Source: Tannerella sp. (lineage in GTDB: Bacteria > Bacteroidota > Bacteroidia > Bacteroidales > Tannerellaceae). From it: a stretch of DNA of 30,034 nt. Each line of letters starts with the position of its first letter. Position 1 is the first letter of the stretch. Below, one piece after another: positions 7,378-15,758 of the stretch. The DNA lies in the NCBI GenBank assembly GCA_031272655.1, contig JAISTJ010000202.1, positions 1-30,034 on the forward strand, read 5' to 3'. The position numbers were made by a program, and so were the translations under genes. Under the pieces are notes generated by a model, which was not told the DNA's origin, made no database searches, and saw nothing but the letters and a program-made list of their open reading frames with translations.

Positions 7378-8619
7378 ATGAAAAGAACAGGATTTATGAT
7401 TGGCTTGAGCCTTATGGTATCCGTAACGATGTTCGGACAGAAGAAGGCGGTAACAGAAGCGTTGAAGTTGGCGAAAGATGCAAAACCCAACTTCACGGAA
7501 GCAAGAGCATTGATCAAGGGCGCCCTTGATAATGCAGAGACAAAGGGAGATGCAAAAACTTGGTACACAGCAGGTTTGATTGAGAGCCTGCAGTTTGACG
7601 CCGAGAACATGAAAGCGCTGTTAAGTCAGCCGACCAATGACCCCGTGATGTATGGAGCGCTTGGCGACGTTTGGCAGTACTTCCAGAAGGCATACGAATT
7701 AGACAAATTGCCTGATGCAAAGGGCAAAGTGAAACCCAAGTACGTTAAGGATATGAAAAATATCCTTACAGCCAATCTGCCTTATTACATTAACGGCGGC
7801 GCGTACTATTTTGATAAGCAGGACTTTAAGAAAGCTTATGACCTCTTCGACCAATACATTAAAATCAAGGATTCCGACCTGCTGAAAGAAGGGGTGAAGC
7901 CCGGAACACAGGCGCCGATTGATTCTATCTACCTGTATTCTGTTTACTACGCAGGCATCGCTTCAAGCACTCTCAACGACCATGCTACGGCTGTCGAGGC
8001 TATGACGCGCGCTACAAAGCAGGATTTTCACCAGAATGAGATGCTGCAGTATCTTTCGGAAGAGTACAGAACAGCAGGAGATACGCTTAACTGGGAAAAA
8101 ACGCTCGAAGAGGGCATGTCTATCTTCCCGAAAGACCAGTTTTTCATTCTTAACCTGATAAATGTATATGTCTATACAAACAGGTACGACAAGGCCGAAT
8201 CGTTCATCAAAACGGCATTGAAAGACGATCCTAATAACGCGCAGCTCTACGACCTGGCGGGCAGGATTAACGAATCGTATTTGAAAGACTATGCAGCAGC
8301 GGAAGAAAACTTCAAAAAAGCAGTAGAACTTGATAGCGAAAATGCTGAAACCCAGTCGAGTATGGGACGTATTTATTTCAACCAGGGCGTTATCCTGTTG
8401 GAAGCCGCCAATGAAATATCCGACGTCAAGAAGTACAACGAAGAGAAGGATAAAGCTAAAGAGCTGTTCAGAAAGGCTTTACCGTATTTCGAAAAAGCGT
8501 ACAAATTGAATCCAGAGGCCAACGACAACAAGTTGGCGCTCCGTAGCATCTATTATCACCTTGATATGGGCGATAAATACGAGGAAATGGATAAAATGTT
8601 GAACGAAGGTTCAAACTAA
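7378..8619 (+). CDS. Exported tetratricopeptide-repeat protein
   Basis: The 413-residue protein starts with a signal peptide (MKRTGFMIGLSLMVSVTMFG, then QKKAVTEA), so it is probably periplasmic. The rest is almost entirely helical and contains TPR-like helix pairs, best seen at about 135-165, 255-290, 291-325 (YLKDYAAAEENFKKAVELDS) and 355-390 (KELFRKALPYFEKAYKLNP). TPR proteins are protein-interaction scaffolds; nothing identifies the partner. It lies 41 bp after gyrA and 27 bp before the Tat-exported aldo/keto reductase, all on the same strand, and no terminator or TAnnTTTG element is seen in either gap. It may therefore be read together with gyrA and the reductase. Confidence 0.85.
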   Translation: MKRTGFMIGLSLMVSVTMFGQKKAVTEALKLAKDAKPNFTEARALIKGALDNAETKGDAKTWYTAGLIESLQFDAENMKALLSQPTNDPVMYGALGDVWQYFQKAYELDKLPDAKGKVKPKYVKDMKNILTANLPYYINGGAYYFDKQDFKKAYDLFDQYIKIKDSDLLKEGVKPGTQAPIDSIYLYSVYYAGIASSTLNDHATAVEAMTRATKQDFHQNEMLQYLSEEYRTAGDTLNWEKTLEEGMSIFPKDQFFILNLINVYVYTNRYDKAESFIKTALKDDPNNAQLYDLAGRINESYLKDYAAAEENFKKAVELDSENAETQSSMGRIYFNQGVILLEAANEISDVKKYNEEKDKAKELFRKALPYFEKAYKLNPEANDNKLALRSIYYHLDMGDKYEEMDKMLNEGSN

Positions 8620-8646
8620 GTTGTTTATTTTTAAATATTTAATTGT

Positions 8647-9846
8647 ATGAGAGTGAAAAATATTAATCGCAGAAGTTTTCTGAAGATGTCGGCAATGGCA
8701 GGCGCCGGAGCGGCATTAGTTCGGAACGACGTGCGGGCGGCGGCAAATCCTTTTACGGCGCCCGCTTATGCCCAGCAAAAAATTGAAATGCCCTACAGAA
8801 CGCTGGGTAGAACAGGTTTGAAGGTACCCATCCTGAGTATGGGAGTGATGCGTGCGGACAATCCGAACGTAGTAAAAGCTGCGTATAACTCCGGTATAGT
8901 GCATTTTGACACCGCGCACGGTTACCAACAAGGGAAAAACGAGGTTATGCTCGGGGAATTTTTTGCCGACAAACCGCGCGACTCGTTCATCATCGCAACG
9001 AAAGAGCATTACGACTATCCCAACGAAGGCTTCGAGGGACGCTTTATGGAACAGTTTGACCTGAGCCTTGAGCGCCTGAAAATGAAGTATGTGGACATAC
9101 TCTATCTTCACGGCGTCAGGGACGTGGAACAGCTTGAAGACAAGCGTATCCTTGATCTTGTCAAGCAGTTGAAGGATTCCGGCAAGGCGCATTTTGTAGG
9201 CTTCTCGACACATGCCGGCAAGCCCGAACAGCTCATCAAAGCGGCCGAAGTAGGCGCTTACGACGTGATACTCGTAAGTTATAACTTCAAACTCAAAAAT
9301 TTAGAAGAGACTAATGCCGCCATTGCCAAAGCCGCAGAAGCCGGAATAGGCATCGTGGCGATGAAAACGATGGCTGGCGGAACGGAAGGTCCTGACCGTA
9401 AGAAGATTGTGAATGCACAAGCATGTCTTAAATGGGCTTGGAAAAATGAGAATATCACGACAATTATTCCGGGTTTCACATCGTTTGACGAACTCGACAA
9501 GTGCATTGCAGCAGTGCAGTCGCCCGAACTGACGGACGAAGAGAGCAAATATCTCGCTTCGCTGCGCGACTGTGAGATGCTGTACTGCCAGCAGTGCGAA
9601 AAATGCCTTGCCCAATGCCCTGAAAACCTGCCAATTCCCGACATGATGCGCGCCTATATGTATGCCTACGGCTACAATTACGCCCGTATGACGAAAGAAA
9701 CGCTCGCTTCGCTGAACTTGCCTGCAAATGTTTGCAGCAGTTGCAAGGACGGATGCAAGGTGGCGTGTCCTTCGGGTTTCAGGGTAGGGGATAAGATAGC
9801 TGCAATCATGCCCGTGATGAATGTGCCCGACGCGCTTCTAACTTAA
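8647..9846 (+). CDS. Tat-exported aldo/keto reductase with C-terminal two-cluster ferredoxin domain (COG1453-like)
   Basis: The N-terminus carries a twin-arginine signal, NRRSFLK at 7-13 followed by a hydrophobic stretch, indicating export as a folded, cofactor-loaded protein. The TIM-barrel aldo/keto reductase domain (about 48-290) starts MPYRTLGRTGLKV and retains the tetrad D88, Y93, K119 and H155. The C-terminal region has two 4Fe-4S motifs: C314, C317, C320, C324 (CX2CX2CX3CP) and C363, C366, C370, C374 (CX2CX3CX3CP). Such fusions are known as predicted oxidoreductases without a firmly assigned substrate. NAD(P)H is not generally available in the periplasm, so the exported enzyme may take electrons through the clusters; this is inference. 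It lies between the TPR protein and the DUF6599 gene, 13 bp upstream of the latter. Confidence 0.93.
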   Translation: MRVKNINRRSFLKMSAMAGAGAALVRNDVRAAANPFTAPAYAQQKIEMPYRTLGRTGLKVPILSMGVMRADNPNVVKAAYNSGIVHFDTAHGYQQGKNEVMLGEFFADKPRDSFIIATKEHYDYPNEGFEGRFMEQFDLSLERLKMKYVDILYLHGVRDVEQLEDKRILDLVKQLKDSGKAHFVGFSTHAGKPEQLIKAAEVGAYDVILVSYNFKLKNLEETNAAIAKAAEAGIGIVAMKTMAGGTEGPDRKKIVNAQACLKWAWKNENITTIIPGFTSFDELDKCIAAVQSPELTDEESKYLASLRDCEMLYCQQCEKCLAQCPENLPIPDMMRAYMYAYGYNYARMTKETLASLNLPANVCSSCKDGCKVACPSGFRVGDKIAAIMPVMNVPDALLT

Positions 9847-9859
9847 TTTTTTGTGTTCT

Positions 9860-10747
9860 ATGAAAAAAGTTGCTTTCATCTTTTTTTTAACGACTGCGTT
9901 TCCGGCTTTGGTTGGAGCGCAGTCTTCTTTTTCTGCCGCACCAACGCCGGAAGAGATTTTTTCCTCGCTTCCCGACATTCCTGGATGGACTAAACCGACT
10001 GATAAAGAGGTCTTTGACTCCGAAAATTTGTTTGACCGCATCAACGGGGCGGCTCCGCTGTTCATTGAAAGCGGCTTTTGCGAGATGACTACCTTCGATT
10101 ATACAAAGGGAAACGACTATATTACGGTGCAGGTTTACCGGCATGCTACGCCGCAAGACGCTTTCGGGATGTATGCCGCCGAACGCTCGCCCGAACTGAC
10201 GTTCTACAAGATAGGCGGCGAAGCTCACGGCAACAACGAGAGCCTGTTCTTCTTCTCCGGCGTCCTGTACGTTAAGATGCAGAGCAACGCCGCTTCCGAA
10301 AATGTCAATGCCGCAATGTGCAAGATTGCCGAATCCATCGCCGCCAAAATAGACAAAAACCAGCAAGGCTATCCTTCACTGTTCAACGTTTTTCCAGATG
10401 CGAATAAGATTGAAGGATCCGAAATGTACGTAACGTCAAGTTATATCGGGCACGATTTCCTTAACAAGGTTTACGCATGCCGTTATAAGACGGAAAACCT
10501 TAAATATCAGCTATTTATCATAGATATGGGCAATGCAGACGCTGCTAAAGAGATTATGAAGAAATACCTTGAATTTGCCAAGCAGGATGAGCCGCTTCAA
10601 GAGGGCGGGGTAGTTGTCATAAAAGACCGCTACAACGGCGATGTCCCGATGAGATGGGCGGGGCGTTTCCTGTTCGGCGTCTATAACGAGAACGGCGAAC
10701 CGACCCCCAATGCATCCGCTATTCTGCAAAATTTCACTGTGCTCTGA
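9860..10747 (+). CDS. Secreted DUF6599 family protein
   Basis: Starting from the ATG at 9860, the protein has 295 residues and a clear signal peptide (MKKVAFIFFLTTAFPALVGA, then QSSFS). A TTG three codons upstream (9851) is in frame but would only add MCS. The mature part matches the DUF6599 pattern: LPDIPGWTKP at 37-46, then an ENLFDRINGAAPLFIESGF segment at 55-73, a YITVQVYRHATPQDAFGMYA segment, and a C-terminal FLFGVYNENG segment. The function of the family is unknown. It is probably translated from the same mRNA as the aldo/keto reductase, whose stop is 13 bp upstream, so it may serve the same exported redox process. Its C-terminus is followed by a T-run at 10748-10759 without a clear stem. 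Confidence 0.83.
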   Translation: MKKVAFIFFLTTAFPALVGAQSSFSAAPTPEEIFSSLPDIPGWTKPTDKEVFDSENLFDRINGAAPLFIESGFCEMTTFDYTKGNDYITVQVYRHATPQDAFGMYAAERSPELTFYKIGGEAHGNNESLFFFSGVLYVKMQSNAASENVNAAMCKIAESIAAKIDKNQQGYPSLFNVFPDANKIEGSEMYVTSSYIGHDFLNKVYACRYKTENLKYQLFIIDMGNADAAKEIMKKYLEFAKQDEPLQEGGVVVIKDRYNGDVPMRWAGRFLFGVYNENGEPTPNASAILQNFTVL

Positions 10748-10830
10748 ATTTTTTTTTTTTCGTCTTCGTGCAACGTTTTCAACAGATGTGCATCATTATA
10801 AATAAGTACAACCCTCAAAATTTTAAAAGT

Positions 10831-12123
10831 ATGAGAAATTTAATTTTATTTATGATGCTTGGCGTTTTTATCGCCTGCGACGATTCAATCGGCGGACTTG
10901 TTAATATGCAAATCAATGAGCCGGTTATTATGAGCAAACAGGAATTTCGCAATTCCGTGAAAGTTACAACCCGCGGTCAGAAGATTGAACAATGCGGTAA
11001 ACTGTGTTTCTACAATGGCTATCTGTTTATCAGTGAGCCTGGTAAGGGCATTCATGTCATAGACAACCGCAAGCCGTCAGCGCCCCAAAACATTGCATTT
11101 ATCGAACTGGCGGGCAATGCGGATATTGGCGTCAGGAACGACCTGCTTTATGCCGATGCGCTGATTGACCTTGTTTGGTTTGACATCTCCAATCCGGCCA
11201 AACCGGAGTTGAAAGGGCGGTTAGAAGACGTTTTTCCCGAAAATTATCCTATCTGCGGAAACGAGTATCCTGTTGATTACAGCCAAGTTTATGATGAAAA
11301 CGGCAACTCAAAAGGCATGGTCGTTGGATGGGAATTGAAACGTAGGCGCATGACGGCTGCACAGGCGGAACAATACAACTACTACGCAAACGGTAGATTT
11401 GTTGAACCAGATATGGCGTATTACACCGCAGCAGGTTCCACGAACAAATCGTCATCGGGCGTAAACGGCTCAATGTCGCGTTTCGCGCTGTATGACAAGT
11501 ATTTGTATGCCGTCGTAAATGGCGGACTTTCTATATTTGACGTGTCAAGCGATAAGCCGTCGCTTGCCGGACAGTCCGCGGATGGCTTATTTTATGAAGT
11601 GGAAACAGTTTTCGCATACAAGGAATTTTTGTTTTTCGGAATGCCATCGGGGATGAGTATCTATTCGGTCAAAGATCCGTTGACTCCTGAGTATTGCTCA
11701 TGGATATTGCATATCTACGGCTGCGATCCGGTTGTGGTGGACAACGATCTGGCTTATGTAACAGTGCGTTCGGGTAACTTTTGCGGCCAAAGTATTGATG
11801 AGCTGATGGTTATAGGCGTCAAAGATGTTTACAAGCCTGAATTGATCGTTTCATACAAGATGTCAAACCCGAAAGGGCTTGGAATTGACAATGGCACGCT
11901 TTTCCTTTGCGACGACGGTCTGAAAGTCTTTAAAATAGGCGATGACCCGCAAACGCTGGTATCCAATCAAATAACGCATATAAAAGGGATGGACGGTTAC
12001 GATTTGATCCCGTACGACAACGTCCTGATGATGATTGCTGACGACGGTCTGTATCAGTACGACTATACCAATATAAGCAACATCAAACCCCTCAGCCAAA
12101 TCAAGATTTATGGCTCGGAATAA
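10831..12123 (+). CDS. LVIVD-repeat (beta-propeller) lipoprotein
   Basis: From the ATG at 10831 this is a 430-residue lipoprotein: MRNLILFMMLGVFIACDDS gives a lipobox ending in C16. A longer reading frame from 10768 adds a 21-residue, non-signal extension and is not preferred. The body has repeated beta-rich units of the LVIVD type (PF08309), such as GKGIHVIDNRKPSAPQNIA, LVWFDISNPAKPELKG, GLSIFDVSSDKPSLAG, GMSIYSVKDPLTPEY and ELMVIGVKDVYKPELI. These units form a beta-propeller found in surface or periplasmic proteins of unknown ligand. The residues after the lipidated Cys are DDS, which could favour surface exposure in Bacteroidota, but this is weak. The 83-bp gap from DUF6599 contains no recognisable promoter. 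Confidence 0.85.
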   Translation: MRNLILFMMLGVFIACDDSIGGLVNMQINEPVIMSKQEFRNSVKVTTRGQKIEQCGKLCFYNGYLFISEPGKGIHVIDNRKPSAPQNIAFIELAGNADIGVRNDLLYADALIDLVWFDISNPAKPELKGRLEDVFPENYPICGNEYPVDYSQVYDENGNSKGMVVGWELKRRRMTAAQAEQYNYYANGRFVEPDMAYYTAAGSTNKSSSGVNGSMSRFALYDKYLYAVVNGGLSIFDVSSDKPSLAGQSADGLFYEVETVFAYKEFLFFGMPSGMSIYSVKDPLTPEYCSWILHIYGCDPVVVDNDLAYVTVRSGNFCGQSIDELMVIGVKDVYKPELIVSYKMSNPKGLGIDNGTLFLCDDGLKVFKIGDDPQTLVSNQITHIKGMDGYDLIPYDNVLMMIADDGLYQYDYTNISNIKPLSQIKIYGSE

Positions 12124-12141
12124 GTAAGATACAAAGAAGAA

Positions 12142-12225
12142 GCGAGGAACGAAGCAATCCAGAAAAAAAACTGTATAAATGGTTTATTTGACTGGATTGC
12201 TTCACTGCGTTCGCAATGACGGGGA
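12142..12225. repeat. Degenerate inverted-repeat (MITE-like) element
   Basis: The arms GAAGCAATCCAG (12151-12162) and CTGGATTGCTTC (12192-12203) are perfect 12-bp inverted copies around a 29-bp A/T-rich centre. The similarity extends outwards imperfectly: GCGAGGAAC on the left and CTGCGTTCGCAATGACGGGG on the right. The right end reads like one arm of the CATTGCGAGGA...AAGCAATCC palindromic repeats found dispersed in many bacterial genomes, while the outer part of the left arm is missing, so it looks like a decayed copy. It lies between the LVIVD and DUF5107 genes and could also form an RNA hairpin that ends the upstream transcript. No ORF is seen in the 277-bp gap 12124-12400. Confidence 0.65.
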
Positions 12226-12346
12226 GGGGAAGTTCACATGACGCCGAGAGGAAGTTACAATGAGTATATTTAACATAATATTAATTATCCAGAATAAAGG
12301 AATGAAATATTTTTTATGTGAATTTCAAAATTTTAAAAAGAAATAT

Positions 12347-12354
12347 TATCTTTG
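12347..12354 (+). promoter_or_regulatory. -7 promoter element for the DUF5107-TPR gene
   Basis: TATCTTTG followed by CGGG fits TAnnTTTG and lies 46 bp before the ATG at 12401, in an otherwise A/T-rich stretch. No TTG is found at -33. Confidence 0.55.
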
Positions 12355-12400
12355 CGGGTGTTTTAGTTTGAGAGATTTCTTTATTAATACATAATATAAC

Positions 12401-15400
12401 ATGAAAAGAATTTTATTGACTTTTGTAAGCGTTTGTGTTTCAGTTAGTTACTTACAGGCGCAGAGCGTTCAGCCCGTCAAGACTTATGAGGGGCAGGAAA
12501 CTATTCCGACCTACAAGATGGGTGCGGACGAAACAAGCCCGATATTCTACACGGGCAGAGGCGTGCAGGGCGCGGCAGGACATATCTACCCCTACCCCGC
12601 ACAGACAAACTTGGGCGACAAGCTGACGGATGAGACCTACAACATGGTCTATCTCGAAAACGAGTATCTGAAAGTTATCGTCGCGCCCGGATTCGGCGGC
12701 AAGCTGTTTTCGGCTATTGACAAGACTAACGGCCATGAGCTGTTCCACCGCAACAGCACGGTTAAACCCGACCTTATCGGTTCGCTCGGAGCATGGATTT
12801 CGGGCGGTATTGAGTGGTGCTTCCCGCATCATCACCGCACTACGACGCTCATGCCCGCCGATTACAGGATCGTGAACAATCCCGATGGCAGCGCCACAGT
12901 CTGGGTCGGCGAGACGGAACGCGACCAAGGATTGCGCGGAGTGATCGGCATAACCCTTCATCCGGGACGTTCGTATATCGAAACGACTTATTACCTGAAC
13001 AATAACAAAAGCACAGTCAAGAACTTCCTGTTCTGGGCTAACGTGGCTGTTACGGCTAACGAGACTTTCCGCACTTTCTGGCCGCCCAGTCAGGAAATCG
13101 GCGTTTTCCACAGCAATACAAGCTTCACGCACTGGCCTGTTTCCCATGAGATTTACTCCGGGATAGACTACACTGCAGGCGTTGATCTTACATGGTGGAA
13201 AAATCACCCCTCGCCCGTTTCTTTCTTCTTCTGGCAGGGAAAAGAAGGGTTTGTCGGCGGTTACGACTATGCTCAGAAAGCCGGAACAGTGCATGTAGCG
13301 GACGTTTATCACAACAAAACATCGAAATTATGGCAGTTTGGCCCCGGTTTGCAGGGTCAGAACGCACGCAGGAAGCTGACCGACGATGGCAAAGCATACG
13401 TGGAGCTGATGACCGGCACCTACTCCAACAACCAACCCGACTACAGCTGGTTTGCGCCACATTCCGTCAAGGCGGCGACCAATTTTTGGTATCCCGTCCG
13501 CGACCTTGAAATAGTTAAAAACGCTAACACCGACGCTTCTGTTACTTTACAGCTAAAAGACAGTAAATCAGTGTTTTATGGCTTCAACACCACAAAGGCA
13601 TACAAGGGGGTTAAAGCAATACTTAAATACGGCGACGAGGAGCTTGCTTCCAAAACCTTTGATATTGACCCCGCTACGCCGTTTACGGCCACTTACAAAA
13701 GTAAGAAAGCGATTGATGAATACGAGCTGTACGTGGAGTTACAGGACGGCGACGGCAACAAACTGATTTCATACAAACCATACAAGTTGAAAAATCCCGA
13801 ACTGCCCGAAGTGCAGAGAGGGCCGAGGTCGCCGAAAGAGATAGAATCGGTTGAAGATCTGTATCTTGCAGGACGGTTTGTTGAGCAGTTCTCGCGTCCG
13901 GGTGTTGATCCCGATGATTACTATCTCGAAGCGCTGAGTAAATCGCCTGATGATTACCGTGTTAACATAGCGCTTGGCATCCGTCGCGTCAAACAGTGGC
14001 GTTATGAAGAAGCCGAACAGTATCTGCAAAAAGCGTCCGACAAGCTGAAAACCAAATACATACAGCCGAAAGAAGGCGAACTGTATTACTATCTCGCTTT
14101 GGCGCAGCAGGGACAAGGCAATATTGATGAGGCTTACAGGAATTTCTTCCAAGCTACGTGGTATTACGAATGGTTTTCGGCGGCGCATTACGAGTTAGCG
14201 CTCATAGAAAGTGCACGGGGCGACTACGACAAGGCGTTTGAATGCATCAAAAACGCATATTCGACTAATAATAATGATGGCGCTATAACAGTGTTATACA
14301 GCGCGTTACTTCGTAAAAAAGGTTTGAAAAACGATGCAGTAGCGCTTGTTGACCGGCTTCTCGCCCTCGACCCTATAAATTTTTCGGCTATTTACGAAAA
14401 AGAGTTGCTGCAGGGCAATGGTTCCATGACTAAGTGGCAAAAAAACATGCAAGATCCTGATAATAACTATCTTGACATTGCTTTGACTTATATTAAAGCC
14501 GGAATGTATGAAGACGGGATGAATCTGCTTTCGCAACTTGAAAAGCCGAAAAATCCGCTTGTATATTACTATCTTGCATGGTTTTACGGTGAAGCCGGCC
14601 AGAGCGCCAAATCGAAAGAGGCGCTTGCGGCTGCGAGCCGTCTGTCGCTTGATTACTGCTTCCCGTTCCGCGAGGAGACGCAACGGGCGTTGAAATATGC
14701 CTACACGCAGGATCCGCAAAACGCGGCAGCATATTATCTGCTTGGAAACCTGCTCTACGACAAGCGTCCGGCAGAAGCCATAGATGCATGGAACAAGTCG
14801 CTTGAAATCAAAAAAGACTTCCCGATGTCGCTTCGTAACCTTGCTTTCGGCGCTTTTTACCACGAGAAAGATGTGGACAAAGCCCTGAAACTGCTCAATC
14901 AGGCTATTGCAGCCGACAATAACCACCCCCTGTGGTACTCCGAGTTAGAAAATTACTACGACTTGTCGAAAGCCGATTACCGTGAGTGTCTGGCAGTTAT
15001 GGAGAAAAACATAGACAAGGTAAGGCAGGATGTAACCGCCCCACAGAAATTAGTCAAGCTGTATAACCTCAACGGCGATTACGACAAGGCTATTGAACTG
15101 CTTAATACTCAGCATTTCCGCACATGGGAAGGCGGGCGCGAGATATACTATCATTATGTTGATGCCCACGCACTCAAGGGATTAACGTTGATGAAAGAAA
15201 ATAAATACACCGAAGCGATAGCGCAGTTCAACGAGGCGATGCTTTATCCGGAAAATCTCGAAGTCGGCAAACCCCTTAATGATGAGCGCAATGCGATGAT
15301 GTTTTACTTCATCGGGCAGGCGTATGACAAGCTTGGACAGGCGAAAAAAGCGCGCGAGGCTTACACCAAAAGCACGGAAGCGAAGAATGCTTGGGGGTGG

Positions 15401-15697
15401 CAGGATCTGCTTTATTATCAGGCTCAAGCATACGAAAAACTCGGCAATAAAGACAAAGCTGAAGAACTGTATAAAGACCTGATAAAGAGAGGACAAGGCA
15501 TTATTGAGCGTGGAGCTGCCAAAACAGGTATAGGCGTCGAAGAGGCGTCGGCCGAAAACAAATCATTGTCTAACGGTTATTACATGCAGGCTTTAGGAAA
15601 TAAGGGTCTGGGCAACGCTTCCGAAGCCGCTTCAAACATTGCCGAAGCGAAAAAATATTATCAAAATAATGTATGGATAAAGTATTTTTCGGATTAA
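12401..15697 (+). CDS. Secreted DUF5107 / TPR protein
   Basis: This 1098-residue protein begins with a signal peptide (MKRILLTFVSVCVSVSYLQA, then QSVQP). Residues about 30-400 form a DUF5107-like domain, a galactose-mutarotase-like beta-sandwich, with YNMVYLENEYLKVIVAPGFG (80-99), a GGIEWCFPHHHRT segment (135-147) and a FWANVAVTANETFRTFWP segment. The remaining two thirds, from about 480, are a chain of TPR-like repeats. Proteins of this layout and size occur in Bacteroidota and some other phyla and are thought to act on or sense carbohydrates; the conserved acidic residue of GGIEW and the His triplet resemble a sugar-binding site, but no activity is assigned. It has its own promoter-like element, and lpxD starts 61 bp downstream behind a separate one, so it is probably monocistronic. 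Confidence 0.85.
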   Translation: MKRILLTFVSVCVSVSYLQAQSVQPVKTYEGQETIPTYKMGADETSPIFYTGRGVQGAAGHIYPYPAQTNLGDKLTDETYNMVYLENEYLKVIVAPGFGGKLFSAIDKTNGHELFHRNSTVKPDLIGSLGAWISGGIEWCFPHHHRTTTLMPADYRIVNNPDGSATVWVGETERDQGLRGVIGITLHPGRSYIETTYYLNNNKSTVKNFLFWANVAVTANETFRTFWPPSQEIGVFHSNTSFTHWPVSHEIYSGIDYTAGVDLTWWKNHPSPVSFFFWQGKEGFVGGYDYAQKAGTVHVADVYHNKTSKLWQFGPGLQGQNARRKLTDDGKAYVELMTGTYSNNQPDYSWFAPHSVKAATNFWYPVRDLEIVKNANTDASVTLQLKDSKSVFYGFNTTKAYKGVKAILKYGDEELASKTFDIDPATPFTATYKSKKAIDEYELYVELQDGDGNKLISYKPYKLKNPELPEVQRGPRSPKEIESVEDLYLAGRFVEQFSRPGVDPDDYYLEALSKSPDDYRVNIALGIRRVKQWRYEEAEQYLQKASDKLKTKYIQPKEGELYYYLALAQQGQGNIDEAYRNFFQATWYYEWFSAAHYELALIESARGDYDKAFECIKNAYSTNNNDGAITVLYSALLRKKGLKNDAVALVDRLLALDPINFSAIYEKELLQGNGSMTKWQKNMQDPDNNYLDIALTYIKAGMYEDGMNLLSQLEKPKNPLVYYYLAWFYGEAGQSAKSKEALAAASRLSLDYCFPFREETQRALKYAYTQDPQNAAAYYLLGNLLYDKRPAEAIDAWNKSLEIKKDFPMSLRNLAFGAFYHEKDVDKALKLLNQAIAADNNHPLWYSELENYYDLSKADYRECLAVMEKNIDKVRQDVTAPQKLVKLYNLNGDYDKAIELLNTQHFRTWEGGREIYYHYVDAHALKGLTLMKENKYTEAIAQFNEAMLYPENLEVGKPLNDERNAMMFYFIGQAYDKLGQAKKAREAYTKSTEAKNAWGWQDLLYYQAQAYEKLGNKDKAEELYKDLIKRGQGIIERGAAKTGIGVEEASAENKSLSNGYYMQALGNKGLGNASEAASNIAEAKKYYQNNVWIKYFSD

Positions 15698-15723
15698 AAT
15701 GAACGGAAAATAAATATTTTCTC

Positions 15724-15731
15724 TATCTTTG
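15724..15731 (+). promoter_or_regulatory. -7 promoter element for the lpxD-lpxC/fabZ-lpxA operon
   Basis: TATCTTTG followed by CACC fits TAnnTTTG and lies 27 bp before the lpxD ATG. It is the only promoter-like element seen for the three-gene lipid A cluster. Confidence 0.55.
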
Positions 15732-15758
15732 CACCGTTGATTTTAGTATAAACTAAAG

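Noticed and set aside
10768..10830. Upstream start for the LVIVD lipoprotein
   Set aside because: The 21-residue extension would place a hydrophilic stretch before the lipoprotein signal; the ATG at 10831 gives a normal signal and lipobox.
12452..13312. 286-codon minus-strand ORF
   Set aside because: It lies wholly antisense to the DUF5107 domain, whose own frame shows recognisable motifs, so it is a shadow ORF.
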